Positions 37,771 through 50,700 of a DNA stretch of 64,000 nt are shown piece by piece. The notes below the pieces were generated by a model. It saw nothing but the letters and a program-made list of their open reading frames with translations. It made no database searches and was not told where the DNA came from. Source of the stretch: Trametopsis cervina (Eukaryota; Basidiomycota; Agaricomycetes; Polyporales; Irpicaceae); contig MU278363.1 in the NCBI GenBank assembly GCA_022385755.1, forward strand, positions 613,875 to 677,874. Direction: 5' to 3'. The position numbers were made by a program, and so were the translations under genes. How positions within the stretch are numbered: position 1 is the stretch's first letter; each line of letters begins with the position of its first letter.

Positions 37771-39030
37771 ATGTCTGCAGTGGCACACGTCTCAAGTGAT
37801 ACAGCTGTCCGCGCTTCCAGGAACTATGTCGTATGGTTGCTGGCGGCAGCCTTTGTCGCGGCTTTCACAATGATTTACCTTATCCCTCCCTCGTCACAGA
37901 TTCTTTTCGTCGCTTTCGCACAAGTCAGGGAGACCGGCTTCTATCCCGATGGCCTACCAGTTCGTCGGCAATACACTGGAGTTTACCTCCTCGACGAGAT
38001 GTTTACCGGCCTTGCGGGATTGTTCAGCGCCGCTTCCGACGGCAGAGACCCTGCGACCCATCTGTTTTGTCTGTGGTTCTTACCGCAGTTATGTGGCGTA
38101 CTCGTTTTCATCTATTGGGAGGCAGGCAAGGCGGAGACTTTCAGTATCATACAATTGTGAGTCTATCTTGCGCAAATCTCAATGTCCCTCGTCACATCTG
38201 TATACTGACTGTGGCCTAGCCCGACGTTCTTCGGCATACTTGCGCAGCTCATTGCTGCGGGTCCAACGCTGCCACTCTATTTTATCGCACACATCTACTA
38301 TATGCCGATGAACGCCTCAAAACTTCCTAGCGATGGTCTCGCTCGTGCAAGAACCCTCCTACCCGCTATCACGATAGGATACCTTTTGCCATCTGCTGTG
38401 CTTTTCCTCGCACCTACGACTATGTCACTCGATGCCAAACAGATCGTAGCAGCTATATGGCAGCCATTCCCCCTCTACATATCCCTTCTGAACGCGCTGT
38501 TTCGTTGTGTGGATACATTCCTTTTTCCAGCTACAGCCCCGCCACCCGAATCAGTAACGAATGGAACGCAAAAAGCGTTACATTGGATAAAACGCTCGTA
38601 CCAAGCCTCTGCGTTACTCTCAGCCATTGCTCATTGGGCAACGGCAATTCCCGCTCTACTCTCCAGTGATCCTTCGACCTCATTCGCACACGTCTTCGTG
38701 CCGTACATTCTCCACCCATATTTTCCATACCACATTACTGCATCGACTGTCCCTCCGTACCGGCAAACCATCCGACTACTCTTCCAGCACGACTGGTTAT
38801 TCATGACAGTGGCTGCGTTTATATTTTTCGGATGGCACCATTTTTCGATTATGAGTGGTGAACAAGGCATAAGATCAAGTGGATGGATCCGCAATATGCT
38901 TTTATGTACTGTGGCTGGTGGGCCAGGGACAGCGTTTGCATGGGCAGCGATCCGCCGAGAGAACGAGATGCTCAAGATGCAGCAAAACTCAAAGGCGGCG
39001 TACAGTGCTGCTCGTGCGGAAAAACTGTAG
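37771..39030 (+). CDS. polytopic membrane protein B (tandem pair)
   Basis: Two exons, 37771-38156 and 38220-39030, with the intron at the same place as in paralog A. It shares ETGFYPDGLPVRRQYTG, DGRDPATHLFCLWFLPQLCG, ARTLLPAITIGYLLPS, IWQPFPLYISLL, FAHVFVPYILHPYFPYH and LLFQHDWLFMTVAAFIFFGW. It is slightly longer than A, with an extra loop near FPATAPPPESVTNG and a charged C-terminal tail ENEMLKMQQNSKAAYSAARA. The copies have diverged well beyond recent duplication. Function unknown; a transporter, lipid-modifying or cyclase-like role cannot be decided from sequence. Confidence 0.78.
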
Positions 39031-39280
39031 AATACAATAATCTTGCGTAAATACAACGGACTGCGAACATATTTTGTCATGAGAGCCATTGTAGCCATAG
39101 ACGAACTGGTGAAGAGCTTTGGCGACTCGCCATCAACGTGACATGCTAAATCCGGTCGTGGGTGCTGATTACGTATGCAACGCGTCCTCAGCTTGCGCGT
39201 ACTGGATTGCGCGTCTCAATAGTGCATCTGCTCCTTCACCAATCTAGCTCCTACTCATTCTCTTCACACAGTAAGGGACG

Positions 39281-40346
39281 ATGGACCACTTTCCGCTGAG
39301 CTGGGGCCGCCCTGTATGTTCATTATTGCCGATTATAAACATGTAAAGGCTAACATAAACGAAGCTCGATGACAGCCATGATGCCTTCAACACATACCCT
39401 CTTCACAAACGACCGCAATCTCACACCGATACTTTCTCGGAAGGCGTACAGCACACACAGTATGTATGATATCTCATACGCAGGGGAATTCGCTCAACGT
39501 TTATGTTCAGACAACCCATCGTGACTGGTACGAGTGTACTTGCTATCAAGTACAAGGACGGAATCATGATGGCGGCGGACACATTGGGTATGTATAGGCT
39601 TCCCTATGCAAGAGTTGTGCATTAAATCGCTGCTTTGTAGCATCGTACGGCTCGCTGGCCCGCTTCAAGTCAATCACTCGTCTACACGCCGTAGGTAGTT
39701 CAACACTGGTGGGAGCCTCCGGCGACATGTCCGACTTCCAATACATCCAGACTCTGCTTGAAAACCTGGTTCGCGATGAGTACACTGCTGGTGACCACCA
39801 CGATCTTGGCCCTGCGGAGATTCATGAGTACCTCTCGCGAGTCCTGTACAATCGGAGGTCGAAGATGAACCCTTTGTGGAACTCTTTATTGGTGGGCGGC
39901 ATCAAGGACGGCAAACCGTACGTGTTCATGCTACTTATAACGCATACTTTATTGACCGAGATATCTAGTTTCTTGTCTTATGTGGATCTGCTCGGCACGA
40001 CCTACTCGTCGCCATCAATCGCTACTGGATATGGTGCTTACATTGCCATCCCGCTCCTACGCAATGTTGTCGACGGCAACGAGGACACCCTTACGGAGGA
40101 AGAGGCACGCAAGATTATCCAGGACTGCATGCGTGTGCTCTTCTACCGTGACGCACGCAGCTTGAACAAGGTATGTCAGACACACTCGGAACTAGAAACA
40201 CCAACCCTTATGCATTTTGTCCCCGTTATCAGTACCAGATTGGCACGGTCACCGAGAAAGGCGTCACCATCTCTGACCCAATCATAATTGAGACCTCTTG
40301 GAGCTTTGCAGAAGGAATCCGAGGTTACGGTAGCCAGACACAGTAG
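39281..40346 (+). CDS. PRE4: 20S proteasome subunit beta7
   Basis: Non-catalytic beta subunit of the core proteasome. Six exons from 39281 (MDHFPLSWGRP). The propeptide ends before TQQPIVTGTSVLAIKYKDGI, the start of the mature chain in yeast Pre4, whose layout it follows through AADTLASYGSLARF, STLVGASGDMSDFQYI, YNRRSKMNPLWNSLLVGGI, TYSSPSIATGYGAYIA and MRVLFYRDARSLNK. It ends SWSFAEGIRGYGSQTQ, like the GYGTQ end in yeast. The catalytic Thr triad of beta1, beta2 or beta5 is absent, as expected. The stop is at 40344-40346. It lies 250 bp after membrane protein B on the same strand. Confidence 0.95.
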
Positions 40347-40847
40347 ATCGCATAAATTGTTCGTACGACTTAACACTGTATTATGCCTGGAATTCCATCC
40401 CCCGTGTGTGTATATATCTCCTCGGACGCACCTGAGAGCTTGGGCAACCGGAGTTGTACGGCGTGATCGTGGCGGTGAACCTGCGGGTGTGTGACCACGC
40501 CACACGGGTGAACCAAATGTTACAGTGCACCGCTGGACACGCCAATTTGCGTTCTGATCGAGGGATATCGTGTGCCAGTCTGATACAGAAAATAGATTGC
40601 GTGTGACATTCACCGCCAAAAATACAAGTGGAGCTGAGCGACGTGAGAGGGATATCTCACCGCAAGAGGCAGCGCTGCGTCTTACACCGCCTGGACGTTA
40701 CTGGTATCCTTCTGCCTGCCTAATGGTTATCGTAGCGGGGGCATATTCGGGTATATCATATCTCTAAGTCCGGCTCCGTTGCGCATATGTCGGCTGAGCC
40801 TCATGGTTTCCGAAAACGAGGTCCGCACTACCCACCACCAAACGGCC
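40347..40847. other. intergenic, convergent 3' regions
   Basis: Gap between the proteasome subunit gene and the DUF6533 gene; no gene or repeat seen. Confidence 0.5.
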
Positions 40848-43295
40848 TCATCGCTTCCAGTCCCTCTGTTTCCCCTTCGACAGCTGGCTGGCAGTCTCAA
40901 CCGCGTTCATCCCCCTCTCACTCTCGTTATCCGCCCATATCCCACCGTGATATTCATCCCGCCTGTGAAGGTCGTCCAGTTCCAACGCTTCAGGTCCTGC
41001 CTGTCGGCTGTGATCGAGTTGTGCTATAGATACATCGTCGTGGTAGTCGTCGGTGCTGTACGGGTCCGAGGGCGTCATCGCGGAGAACTCGGTGTCGGCG
41101 GATGAGGGGAGGAGGGTCGTGAAGCGGTAGGCGTTCTGACTACGGCTGGAGGTGTTGAGGGCGGCGATTACTCGTTTGCGGTCGTGCAGGAGCGAGAGGA
41201 GGACGCGGGTACAGAAGATGCTGTGCAGCGCGCGTTGTGGGCTGCAACCGTGGTGAGTATTTGCATTAGTTGACGGGAGCTCCGGGTGGACGTACGTTGC
41301 GAGCCAGTTGGCCAGTGCCGACTATACCAACGGGTACGTATGTCAGTTAATGTAGATCCAGGAGTGCACGAGTACGCACAGGACCGACTATTGGCACGAG
41401 AACATTGGCAAGTGAGATTACTGAGTATGCAAGGGTGTGAATGAAGAATAAGATCACCAGCGAGTGAACGTACGTAGGATATAGACGTAGAAGACGAGGC
41501 CTGGCCACATTGTCCGGTTGAGCAGGGAATAATGAAAGAAATTAAACGCATGCGTACCGTTCCGATATAAATTAATAACCAGAGGAGCGCGAGAGCGACG
41601 TACTGTAACGAAACGGTGATAATGAGCACTGATCTTCAACAAGCAGAAAGAGCGCATACAATGCTGAATCGCTTTGAAGGCTGTAAGGCCCACAATGACT
41701 AAGGACAGTGCATTGTTAGCGGTGACATGTGGATAGCACGAAGGGTGTAGACACTCACTCGTCTCGGTGAACAAAACTAAGAGGTATGCAACGATGATCA
41801 CAACCGAAGGCGCCTTAGTAAGAAAACAGCCCGTGTACGGTCCGACCTTGGGGAATCCATCTGCGCAGCGAAAGCTCTCCATCAGATCGACGCTGGCGGA
41901 ATAAAGCAAAACCCACATGAAAGGCTATTCAGTTCAATATCGACAATGACGATCCCGGGGATGACTACGATCTGTCCGATGTGACATTGACAAGTCAGCG
42001 ACCGCGCAAGAGAGAGGTTTTTGCCGTGATAACATTTATCCGTATCTAATGCGGCTGATTGCACCAGAAGGACAGGTTTCACGAGGGAGAGGCTGGGCGA
42101 TGGAGGAAGGGGAGAGAGGTGAGAGAAGTGAGAAGATCCCGACGTACCGCCATGAGGAGACTCAGCAGAGCGAGCATCCATCGTTTCCGCTCAAAAATGG
42201 CATAAGTGCGGATCATCAATATCACTGTGAAAAGGCGGACGGTTAGGATATGTGCATAGGCGAATGGAACGCGGGGGAATCAGATGAAAGATGGAGGAAG
42301 GTGCACGGCTGAACGCGCGATAGGTATTCCGCAGTTAGCGTTGTATCCGTGATATTGAAAGAAGCGAAGGAGGGATCGACGGCGCAGTTTAGGGAGCAAA
42401 TGAGCAGCGTTGGGTCAAAGTTGGAAAGTGCAAGTTATGAAGAACTTACATTCCGCGATGAAGACTCCAAAGACGATCAGCCCTGCGAGGTAAGTGAATG
42501 AGAGATGCATTCCAGTGTTGGGCCACTTCCATGGTACCGTTCACTCGGGCAACGAAGCAGCACTTACATGTGACGATCTTGAAGTTTTGCAAACAAACCT
42601 GCGCGTGGAAATCATGAGCGCGAGTGCTCGGTGTCAGAGCAGAGATTCGTGCTTACCTCGGGAGATTCTAATGTCGTGAGAGCTGCAAAAGATAAGCGTT
42701 AACGGGGCGAGAACGGGGGGCGAGAGAGTAGGGACAACTGTACAATGCAGAGAGAGAAAGGTATCGATGAAGGGGGGATAACGATTGAGGAAGAAGAGAA
42801 GCGAGCCAATATTCCCTGGCTGGGACCATACGAGGGACACCTGAAGAGTCGTTAACCATGGCAAGAACGGATAAAGCCCGATCGTCGCTACCTCATCCGA
42901 CAACGTGCAAAGCCAGTCATACACCTACAACCGTGGTCCCGAGTGTGAGGAAGGTTTGCGGAAGCAGAAGAGAACAGGTACTCACTAAAAGGGTGCCAAA
43001 CGCGGCAACGGTGTAAGGGACGATGGGCTGGAACGGAGGGTGTTAGGCTGCTATTCCCCCCTGATGCTAGCGGCGTGTGCAATAGCTGACAGCGTCGGGG
43101 ACTTACTGCGGCCGATTTGGAAACGGTGTTCAGGATGAGAGGGACGACGGTGCCATGGGTCATCTCATGGGGTGAAGCCTTTCCTCGCAGCACGAGAGAC
43201 GAGGGAAAGAGGACAGCCTCGTCGTCGCGGTATATAGGCCCCGGCAACACTGGGAAATGCTTCCCGGTCACAATGCCCTCAAGATTGAACGGCAC
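40848..43295 (-). CDS. DUF6533 multi-pass membrane protein
   Basis: Basidiomycete membrane protein of the DUF6533 class, probably seven helices and receptor-like in shape. At least ten short exons. From 43295: MPFNLEGIVTGKHFPVLPGP, then VPYTVAAFGTLLVYDWLCTL, the hallmark DEVSLVW followed by LLFFLNRYPPFIDTFLSL, then ESPEVCLQNFKIVTW, a helix LIVFGVFIAE, MIRTYAIFERKRWMLALLSL, a loop YTGCFLTKAPSVVIIVAYLL, NFFHYSLLNRTMWPGLVFY and a Ser/Asp-rich cytosolic tail ending SKGKQRDWKR at 40848. Function unknown across the family. Several intron positions are my reading from phase and GT..AG ends. Confidence 0.82.
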
Positions 43296-43740
43296 GGCTT
43301 ATTTGATGCACGGGGTCGGCGCTCGAGGAGCTGTATCAGGGCAATCAAAGCCCCATGCGGAGTGCTTATAGGCGGCGGCAGGTGCGGTCCATACACGGTC
43401 ATTGGCAGCAGAGCTCGCGTCGTCGTCGTTGGCAGCGTCGGCGTTGGACGCGGTGACGGTGAGGCGGGTCTAGTGGTGATCGGTGACGCGCCCTTGGTGT
43501 CGATGGACGTCGTGACAAGAGCCTCTCCCGCCGTCACGGTCGTGTCACGGCGTCTGGACAGGAACGTGCGGGGAAACACACGTGGCGTGACGTCACGGCT
43601 CTGGGGAAGTTCGAGCCAGCGGAAAACAGCTTTTCTTCTCTCTTAAACCGCGACCTTGTCGCTCACCCTGCTTCTTACCTCTCTCTGTCCTCGCTGACAG
43701 CACCCTCTCCATCTGCTCACCTTTATCTTGAAATCTCCCC
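43296..43740. other. divergent promoter of the DUF6533 and glycogen synthase genes
   Basis: A C/T-rich block at about 43635-43735 precedes the glycogen synthase start. GC-rich region with repeated CGTCGTCG-type words near 43425. No gene seen. Confidence 0.55.
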
Positions 43741-46272
43741 ATGGCGTCGGAACCGCAAGTCAAGCGCGACGTGCGGAACGCGCTTCTCTTCGAGTGCGCT
43801 TGGGAGGTCGCAAACAAAGTCGGTGGTATCTACACCGTAATCAAGACCAAGGTCCCCGTCACTGTCTCAGAATATGGCGACAGGTACTGCCTCATAGGCC
43901 CCCTCAGCTACAAAACGGCCCCCATGGAGGTTGAAGCCCAGGAGCCTACAGATCCCCATCTCGCCGCAACATTGGATGCCCTTCGCAGCGCTGGAGTCAA
44001 GTGTCTCTACGGGCGGTGGCTCGTCGAGGGATCGCCTCGCGTCTTGCTCTTCGATACCGGCAGCCAATACTCTCGCCTGGACGAGTGGAAGGGGGATCTC
44101 TGGAACCTCGCTGGTATTCCCACACCACCCAATGATCATGAGACCAATGAGACTATCGTGTTTGGATATATAGTTGCTTGGTTCCTTGGGGAGGTACGTA
44201 ACCTGTTTATACTCTGGGGCTCCCTCTAATCGTACGATCTCTAGTATGTCTCGCGTCAACTGACCACCGCCGTCATTGCTCATTTCCATGAGTGGCAGGC
44301 GGGGCTCGCCATCCCACTATGCCGCAAACGCCACATCGACATCACCACCGTCTTTACTACCCATGCTACTTTGCTTGGCCGATATCTGTGTGCGGGCAGC
44401 GTGGACTTCTATAACAACCTCCAATATTTCGATGTTGATCACGAAGCGGGCAAACGCGGCATCTACCATCGTTACTGCATCGAACGGTCTGCCTCGCACT
44501 GCGCCGACGTGTTCACTACGGTTTCTCACATCACTGCGTACGAATCCGAGCACCTTCTCAAGCGCAAGCCGGATGGCGTTCTCCCGAACGGTCTCAACGT
44601 CGTTAAGTTCCAAGCCATGCACGAGTTCCAGAATCTGCATGCCGCGGCGAAGGCGAAGATACACGAATTTGTTAGAGGGCACTTCTACGGCCACTATGAT
44701 TTCGATCTCGAAAATACACTCTACGTGCGTCTCACTCATCTCTGCTATCGGGTCGCGGTGCTGACGTCATCTTCAGATGTTTACTGCTGGTCGTTATGAG
44801 TACCGCAATAAGGGTGTGGACATGTTTATTGAGGGACTTGCACGTACGTTGCCGATTCGATACTGTGTAGGCTTACTCTAACGCCGTCGTAGGCCTCAAT
44901 TACCGCCTGAAGAAATCGGGCTCCAACACTACCGTCATAGCCTTCGTTATCATGCCCGCGTCGACACACTCTTACACCATCGATGCGCTCAAGGGACAAG
45001 CCGTAACAAAGCAGCTGCGCGACACTGTGACGGAGATCCAGAATAAAATAGGGCAGAGATTGTTCGACCATGCTATGCGGTCCAACGGGTGCGTCATCCG
45101 CATGTTATACGCGAAGTTAGCTCATCGTTTTGTAGTGAACATGGAACTCTGCCTACCCCCGCCGATTTACTCTCGGACGAGGATAAGGTGCTTCTGAAAC
45201 GTCGCATCTTTGCGTTGAAGCGCAACCAGCTTCCTCCCGTCACCACCCACAATATGGCGGACGATAGCACCGACCCCATCCTCAACCAGATTCGTCGCGT
45301 GCAACTCTTCAACCACAGCAATGACCGGGTGAAGATCGTGTTCCACCCCGACTTCTTGAACTCCAACAACCCAATCCTCGGCATGGACTACGAAGAGTTC
45401 GTGCGCGGTTGCCATCTCGGTGTTTTCCCCAGCTACTACGAGCCGTGGGGTTATACCCCTGCAGAGTGCACGGTTATGGGCATCCCCTCGGTGACGACGA
45501 ACCTGTCCGGCTTTGGATGCTTCATGCAGGATCTTATCGAGCGGCCTCAAGACGAAGGCTGCTACATCATCGACCGGCGCAGTCAGTCCGTCGAAGAGTC
45601 TGTGAACCAGCTCACCGACCACATGTTCAGCTTCGTGAACAAGACAAGGCGACAGCGCATCAACCAGCGCAACCGTGTAGAGCGTCTCAGCCCCTTGCTG
45701 GATTGGAAGAACCTCGGCATCGAGTACTCGAAGGCAAGGCAGCTCGCGTTGCGGAGAGCGTATCCGGATGCGTTCTACAACTCGGGAGAGGGCGAAGAGG
45801 AGGAGTTCGACTTCAGCGGGATGGAGCGTATGATGCCGAACTCGGTGCCTGCGAGTCCGCGATTCAGGATGTCGGGAATCGCGACGCCTGGTGACATTGG
45901 TACGCTGACGGAAGAGGTGAGTACATGTTTCGTTGGCTATGTCGAGCCTCGGCTGAACCATGTGCAGATGCAGGCTTTGGGCACAAGCGACTATCGTGGC
46001 TACCAGTGGCCAATGTCCGCTGAGGAAGAGGAAGAGAGTTACCCATTGTACGTTTTTGGCTCTCGTTGGTATAACTCGTGCTTATCATTGTATGTAGCCC
46101 GCTCGTCATGAAGGTTCGTTCACGTGCAAGCTCGGTCATGTCCGGTGCCAGCACGCCAGGTGGCGGCAAGTCGAACAGCCTCAGCGAGAGCGACCTGCGC
46201 AAGGCAGACGCGGCACTCAGCCACGTGCATGAGGGTCAGACAGAGGTGAACGGAATCAACGGCAAGCACTAA
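43741..46272 (+). CDS. glycogen synthase
   Basis: UDP-glucose glycogen glucosyltransferase (GT3 family, Gsy-like), 743 residues from seven exons: 43741-44193, 44245-44724, 44777-44843, 44893-45088, 45136-45916, 45968-46047, 46098-46272. It shows the UDP-glucose-binding KVGGIY near residue 25, [62 protein letters not shown], the catalytic Glu region [15 protein letters not shown] and [16 protein letters not shown]. The C-terminus is Ser-rich ([20 protein letters not shown]), fitting control by phosphorylation as in yeast and mammals. Complete, with no defect seen. Confidence 0.96.
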
Positions 46273-46878
46273 GCAAATTATGTACTATTATACAAGTAGA
46301 GTCCAAACTAGCCAAATGTTTTTGTGAATGCTATCTCTTTTGACTATTGTATGCGGTTTGTCGCTTGTAGCGGAGGGGATCCGGCACCAGTCCGGCTAGG
46401 TCTACACGGCCGCGCGAAGCGCGGTCGCGGGTAGATAATACCGTATATTATAACTAAGTGATGCCGGTCTGTTAGCGGCGGGAGACCTGCACGATTTTTT
46501 TTTGTCCTCCTTGTTTATTGTCCGCGAGGGCATTGCCCTATGGTAGACACTAGGCTACTGGTATCTACGGATGTATGTAACATACTGTCATTCTGCTAAT
46601 GTCAATGGTAGTAGGTGGGAGGGGTTTTGTGCTATGTAGGTGGTGTGATATATGGTGATTAGTAGGAGAAATACAAATAATAGGAGTTGCGCGATGCTCC
46701 GCCGACTAAACGGGAGAGGCGGGGTTGTAACCTGCTGCCCTTCTGGTAGACAATAGTCTCCGGGTCTGGCCTCTTGCGACAGCAGGGATCCGGCGGGTAG
46801 TCCCCCACCTGCCGGCAAAACTCCCCCCACCTCTGAGCACACCGAGTATGCTATGAAAGCAAAGTGAAAGGAAAAGCA
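46273..46878. other. intergenic left flank of the copia element
   Basis: Contains a 15-base hairpin CCGCGCGAAGCGCGG at 46410-46424, a T-run near 46500 and no gene. Confidence 0.5.
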
Positions 46879-47174
46879 TGTTGGAGATCCAGTCGCGGAA
46901 CGACTGCGACGCCGACAGGATAAGTGCGCAGAGCACACATGGTTAGTGTAGATAACAAAATCTCTTACTGATACTGTTTCCGTTTCATCCCATGTAAAAC
47001 TCCCGCTTCACTGATCACTCTACTATTCGTGCCGTCGTGCATGCGACCATAGTATAGCATAGCCACGACGAATTAGTATTTATAGTGTAGCTTTCGTACT
47101 CCTTCACTTCAGTGTCTACTCGACATTGAAGTGTAAGTCTTATACCCTCGTATTTCCTACTCGTTTACTTATAC
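46879..47174 (+). repeat. 5' LTR of the copia element
   Basis: 296 bp starting TGTTGGAGATCC and, by reading both, the same base for base as 62853-63148. It may extend a little further right, because the usual terminal CA is at 47174-47175 only in this copy. Confidence 0.9.
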
Positions 47175-47724
47175 ACGTTACATAGTATTCTCTCCAGGTA
47201 AATACATATGTCATTCTCAGTGTCTACTCGACATTGAAGTTATTCTCTCCAGTCCTCGTCTGCTTGATCCGAGCCCGCGCTTACCGCGCCACGAAGGTCC
47301 AGTTAACCGCCGAACCTTCCTTTAGGTTATGAGCCCCGCGAGGCTCTAATCTCGCGGACGATTTCTATCTCGACACCCTTGTTGGATGCCGAGGCAAAGG
47401 AGGGACCAAAATCTACTTCCCTGTGAAGGACTACATCACTACTTCGACAAAGTTGAGCTTTGCGACCGCTCTCGTGATCACACTGATCCGGAAAGTCTCT
47501 GGGAACCTTGCGAGGAATCCCCTTGTCCAAACCGCTACTCGCGTGTAGCAGGTACCTCTGTCGATTCTGATTGGAACGAAGACACCGACCCTAGTCAGGT
47601 CACACGGATCTTTCGTCGATCTCGCGGAACTCGTAACTCCGAAATCCCACGAGCAGACTCTGCGGAGGAAGTTCAAGTCCTACTGGAAAATCACGGCGCT
47701 GCGGCACCTCGATCCAAATCAGCA
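47175..47724 (+). other. copia leader with internal duplication
   Basis: Leader between LTR and gag. A 24-bp word present in the LTR at 47109-47132 recurs at 47217-47240, and TATTCTCTCC follows at both places in the leader. A primer-binding site could not be assigned. The frame is open from 47386 and may be coding from there. Confidence 0.55.
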
Positions 47725-50700
47725 ATGGCTAGCAACATCATCAAAGCCTTTGCCGACGTACCAAAACTCAGAACTGATGGATCCAATTATCACATTTGGT
47801 CCGAACGCGTTGCTATCGCTGCTGATGGCTGCGGAACAGCGGATATCCTCAAGGAGGATAAGGAAGCCGAACGCAGTGCGCTGCGTGCGGCGTTGATGTC
47901 GAAAATGCCTGATGCCATCTTGCTGACGGTGAAGTCTCAGAAGGAGCCATTCAACGTCATGGAGGCTCTACGACGACGTTTCGGCATGCACACTTCCCTC
48001 ACACGTGCATCGACGCTAGAGAAGCTCTTCTCAATGAAATGCAACGACGGGAAGAAGCTACAAGCTCACCTTGATGAACTGCTTCAAATCCACGACGACC
48101 TCACTGAGGCCAACACGCCCATCACGGACTCCCAGTTTCTGAGCGCCATTATCTCCTCCATTCCGCACGCCTTCAAACCTATGGTTTGGGCATACGAAAA
48201 CTCCATTCGCGTGCATAACGCGACTGCGGCCGCACCTCTTGTTGTTGATCCGTACGAGGTGATTGCGCTGCTGCGCGCCGAAGCGCGATCCCGTGAAACA
48301 TCTTCCGGAGGGTCGAAAACTCCGAAGCGGGAGGAGAGCGCCAACGTGGCGACCACGCCGCAGAGGGGGAAGCCGCGAGGGAAACCTTCGAAGCTGAAGG
48401 GAAAAGGTCGTCAGTCATCTGACAACCCTTCATCTGCAGACAGCGACGTTACCTGTTATCGCTGTACTGGTAAGGGCCACAAGTCGAACGTGTGCCCCAC
48501 TCCTGCTCAAAAGAAGGGAGGTGAGAAAGCGAATTCAGCCGCGGACGCACCTGCAAAGGCTGCCGCAACTGCTAAGCCAAAGGAGACAGCCGCATCTGCA
48601 GCTGTCACCATTGACGAAGGATGGGCCGCGTTTGAGCTGGCCGTGGCGGTCATCACTGAACCAGACGACGAGCCAACTTCAACCGTGGAAATCTATGACT
48701 CGGGCGCTACCAGTCACATGACGCCCTACCGCCACCTACTCAAAAACTTTCGCGACATCCATCCACGTCCTATCCGCGCCGCCAACTCACAACACTTCCA
48801 GGCTGTCGGCGCCGGCGACCTGTATGTCAATGCACCCAACGGCACCGGTTCCACGCGCTACCGCCTTACCAACGTCCTCTATGCGCCCGCCATGTCAGCA
48901 ACCCTGGTCTCGCTACCTCGACTGGACGACGCCGGCCTGCATGTGTCCTTCTGGCAAGGCACCTGTACCATTCGGCGCGGGCCCACAGGATCGCGCGTGG
49001 CGACTATCCCCAAGGTCGACGGCCTCTATCGAGTCACCCACGATGAGCAGGCCTTGACCGCTGGAGCTGTCGGAGTGTCCCTCTACGAGCTACACACTCG
49101 TCTAGGGCACATCTCGTACTCCTACATCCGCCGCATGCTCGCGAATGGCGCTATTGCGGGCGTTTCACTCACTAACCGCACTGAGGTCGAGTGTGAAGCT
49201 TGCCTTCGCTCTAAAGCTACGCGGAAAGCTATTGCTGCCTACCGCACTTCACCACGCGCGACATCCTTTGGCGATATCATTCATATGGATGTCTGGGGTC
49301 CCGCGCCGGTACAGACGGCTCACCATGGCCTCTACACCCTCACCTTGCTCGACGACGCCACGTCTTGGCTGGAGGAACCCATTCTGCGCTCCAAGGACGA
49401 AGCCTTCGCCAAATTCGTCACCTTTGAGGCCAGCTGTGACACTCAGCATGGTGTCCGCATCAAGATTGTTCACTCCGACCGCGGCGGCGAGTTTCTCTCA
49501 GACGACATGACCGCCTACCTTGCTCGTCGCGGCATTGTGCGCAAGTTAACTGTGCACGACACACCTGAACACAACGGAGCCGCTGAGCGCTGCCACCGCA
49601 CCATTTTCAATGCTGTGCGCGCCATGCTAGCCGGTTCAGGTCTGCCACGGACGCTGTGGGGCTATGCTCACCAGTACGCCGTCTACCTCTTCAACCGCAC
49701 TGCGCGGCGTGCGATTGACTACCGCACGCCTTACGAGTGCCGGTTTGGGACAGTGCCCGATGTCAGTGACCTCCATCCTTTCGGTGCCATCTGTTTTGTG
49801 CGCAAGGCCGCGAAAACTTCGAAGCTCTCTGACCGAGCTGAGGAGGGTCGCTGGCTGGGGCCCGATCTCACCTCCAATGGGTACTGGATTTACTGGCCAA
49901 CGACACGCCGTGCCACTGTCGAGCGGAACATTGTGTTCTCTACTCGCACCCCGTCTCTCGTTGAGGGGGAGCGCAGTGATATGGATCTTGATCTTGAAGT
50001 TGTCAACGAGAAACTCCCCGCTCACACTCATGCTCTCACGCCCATGGACTACACGGTCACCGAAGTTCCGTCCGACGTCATCATCCCTTCTGAAGACGAC
50101 GTGCCCACCGAGAAGCGTATTCGCAAGCCCTCTGCAAAGCTTCGCGAAATCACGGAAGGCAGAGCCATCACTGGAGACGAGCTAGACGAGCCGGAGTCTG
50201 TCTTAGCAGCGAACATGGTACACGCAATGTCCGATGTTGCATCCGCTGACCCGCGTTCTCTCCCTGAGGCTATGCGACGCCCGAACTGGCCAGCTATCAA
50301 AGCTGCGATGGACGACGAGATCACTCGACTAGAAGAGCGCAAGTCTTGGACATACGTCACACCACCCTCTGGAGTCAACATCATCAATTCCAAATGGGTC
50401 TTCCGCACCAAGAGAGATGAACACGGCAACGAGACATCACAGCGCGCACGTCTCGTTGCTAGAGGCGATACTCAAGTAGATGGGATCGACTACAACGCCG
50501 ACGACACTTTTGCACCAGTCGCGAAGATGGCATCTATCCGCGCGATCCTTGCTTTGGCAGCAAAAGAAGGCTACGAGATCGACCAAATCGACGTCAAGTC
50601 TGCTTACCTCTATGGACGACTAGAGCATGGCGAAGACATCTACATGAAACCACCAAAAGGTATCGAGCTCAAGGGCCTCGAACCCGGACAGGTCCTCAAA

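Noticed and set aside
47320..47345. GGTTATGAGCC as a copia primer-binding site
   Set aside because: Too far from the LTR end (about 150 bp) and only loosely like tRNA-derived sites; not listed as a feature.
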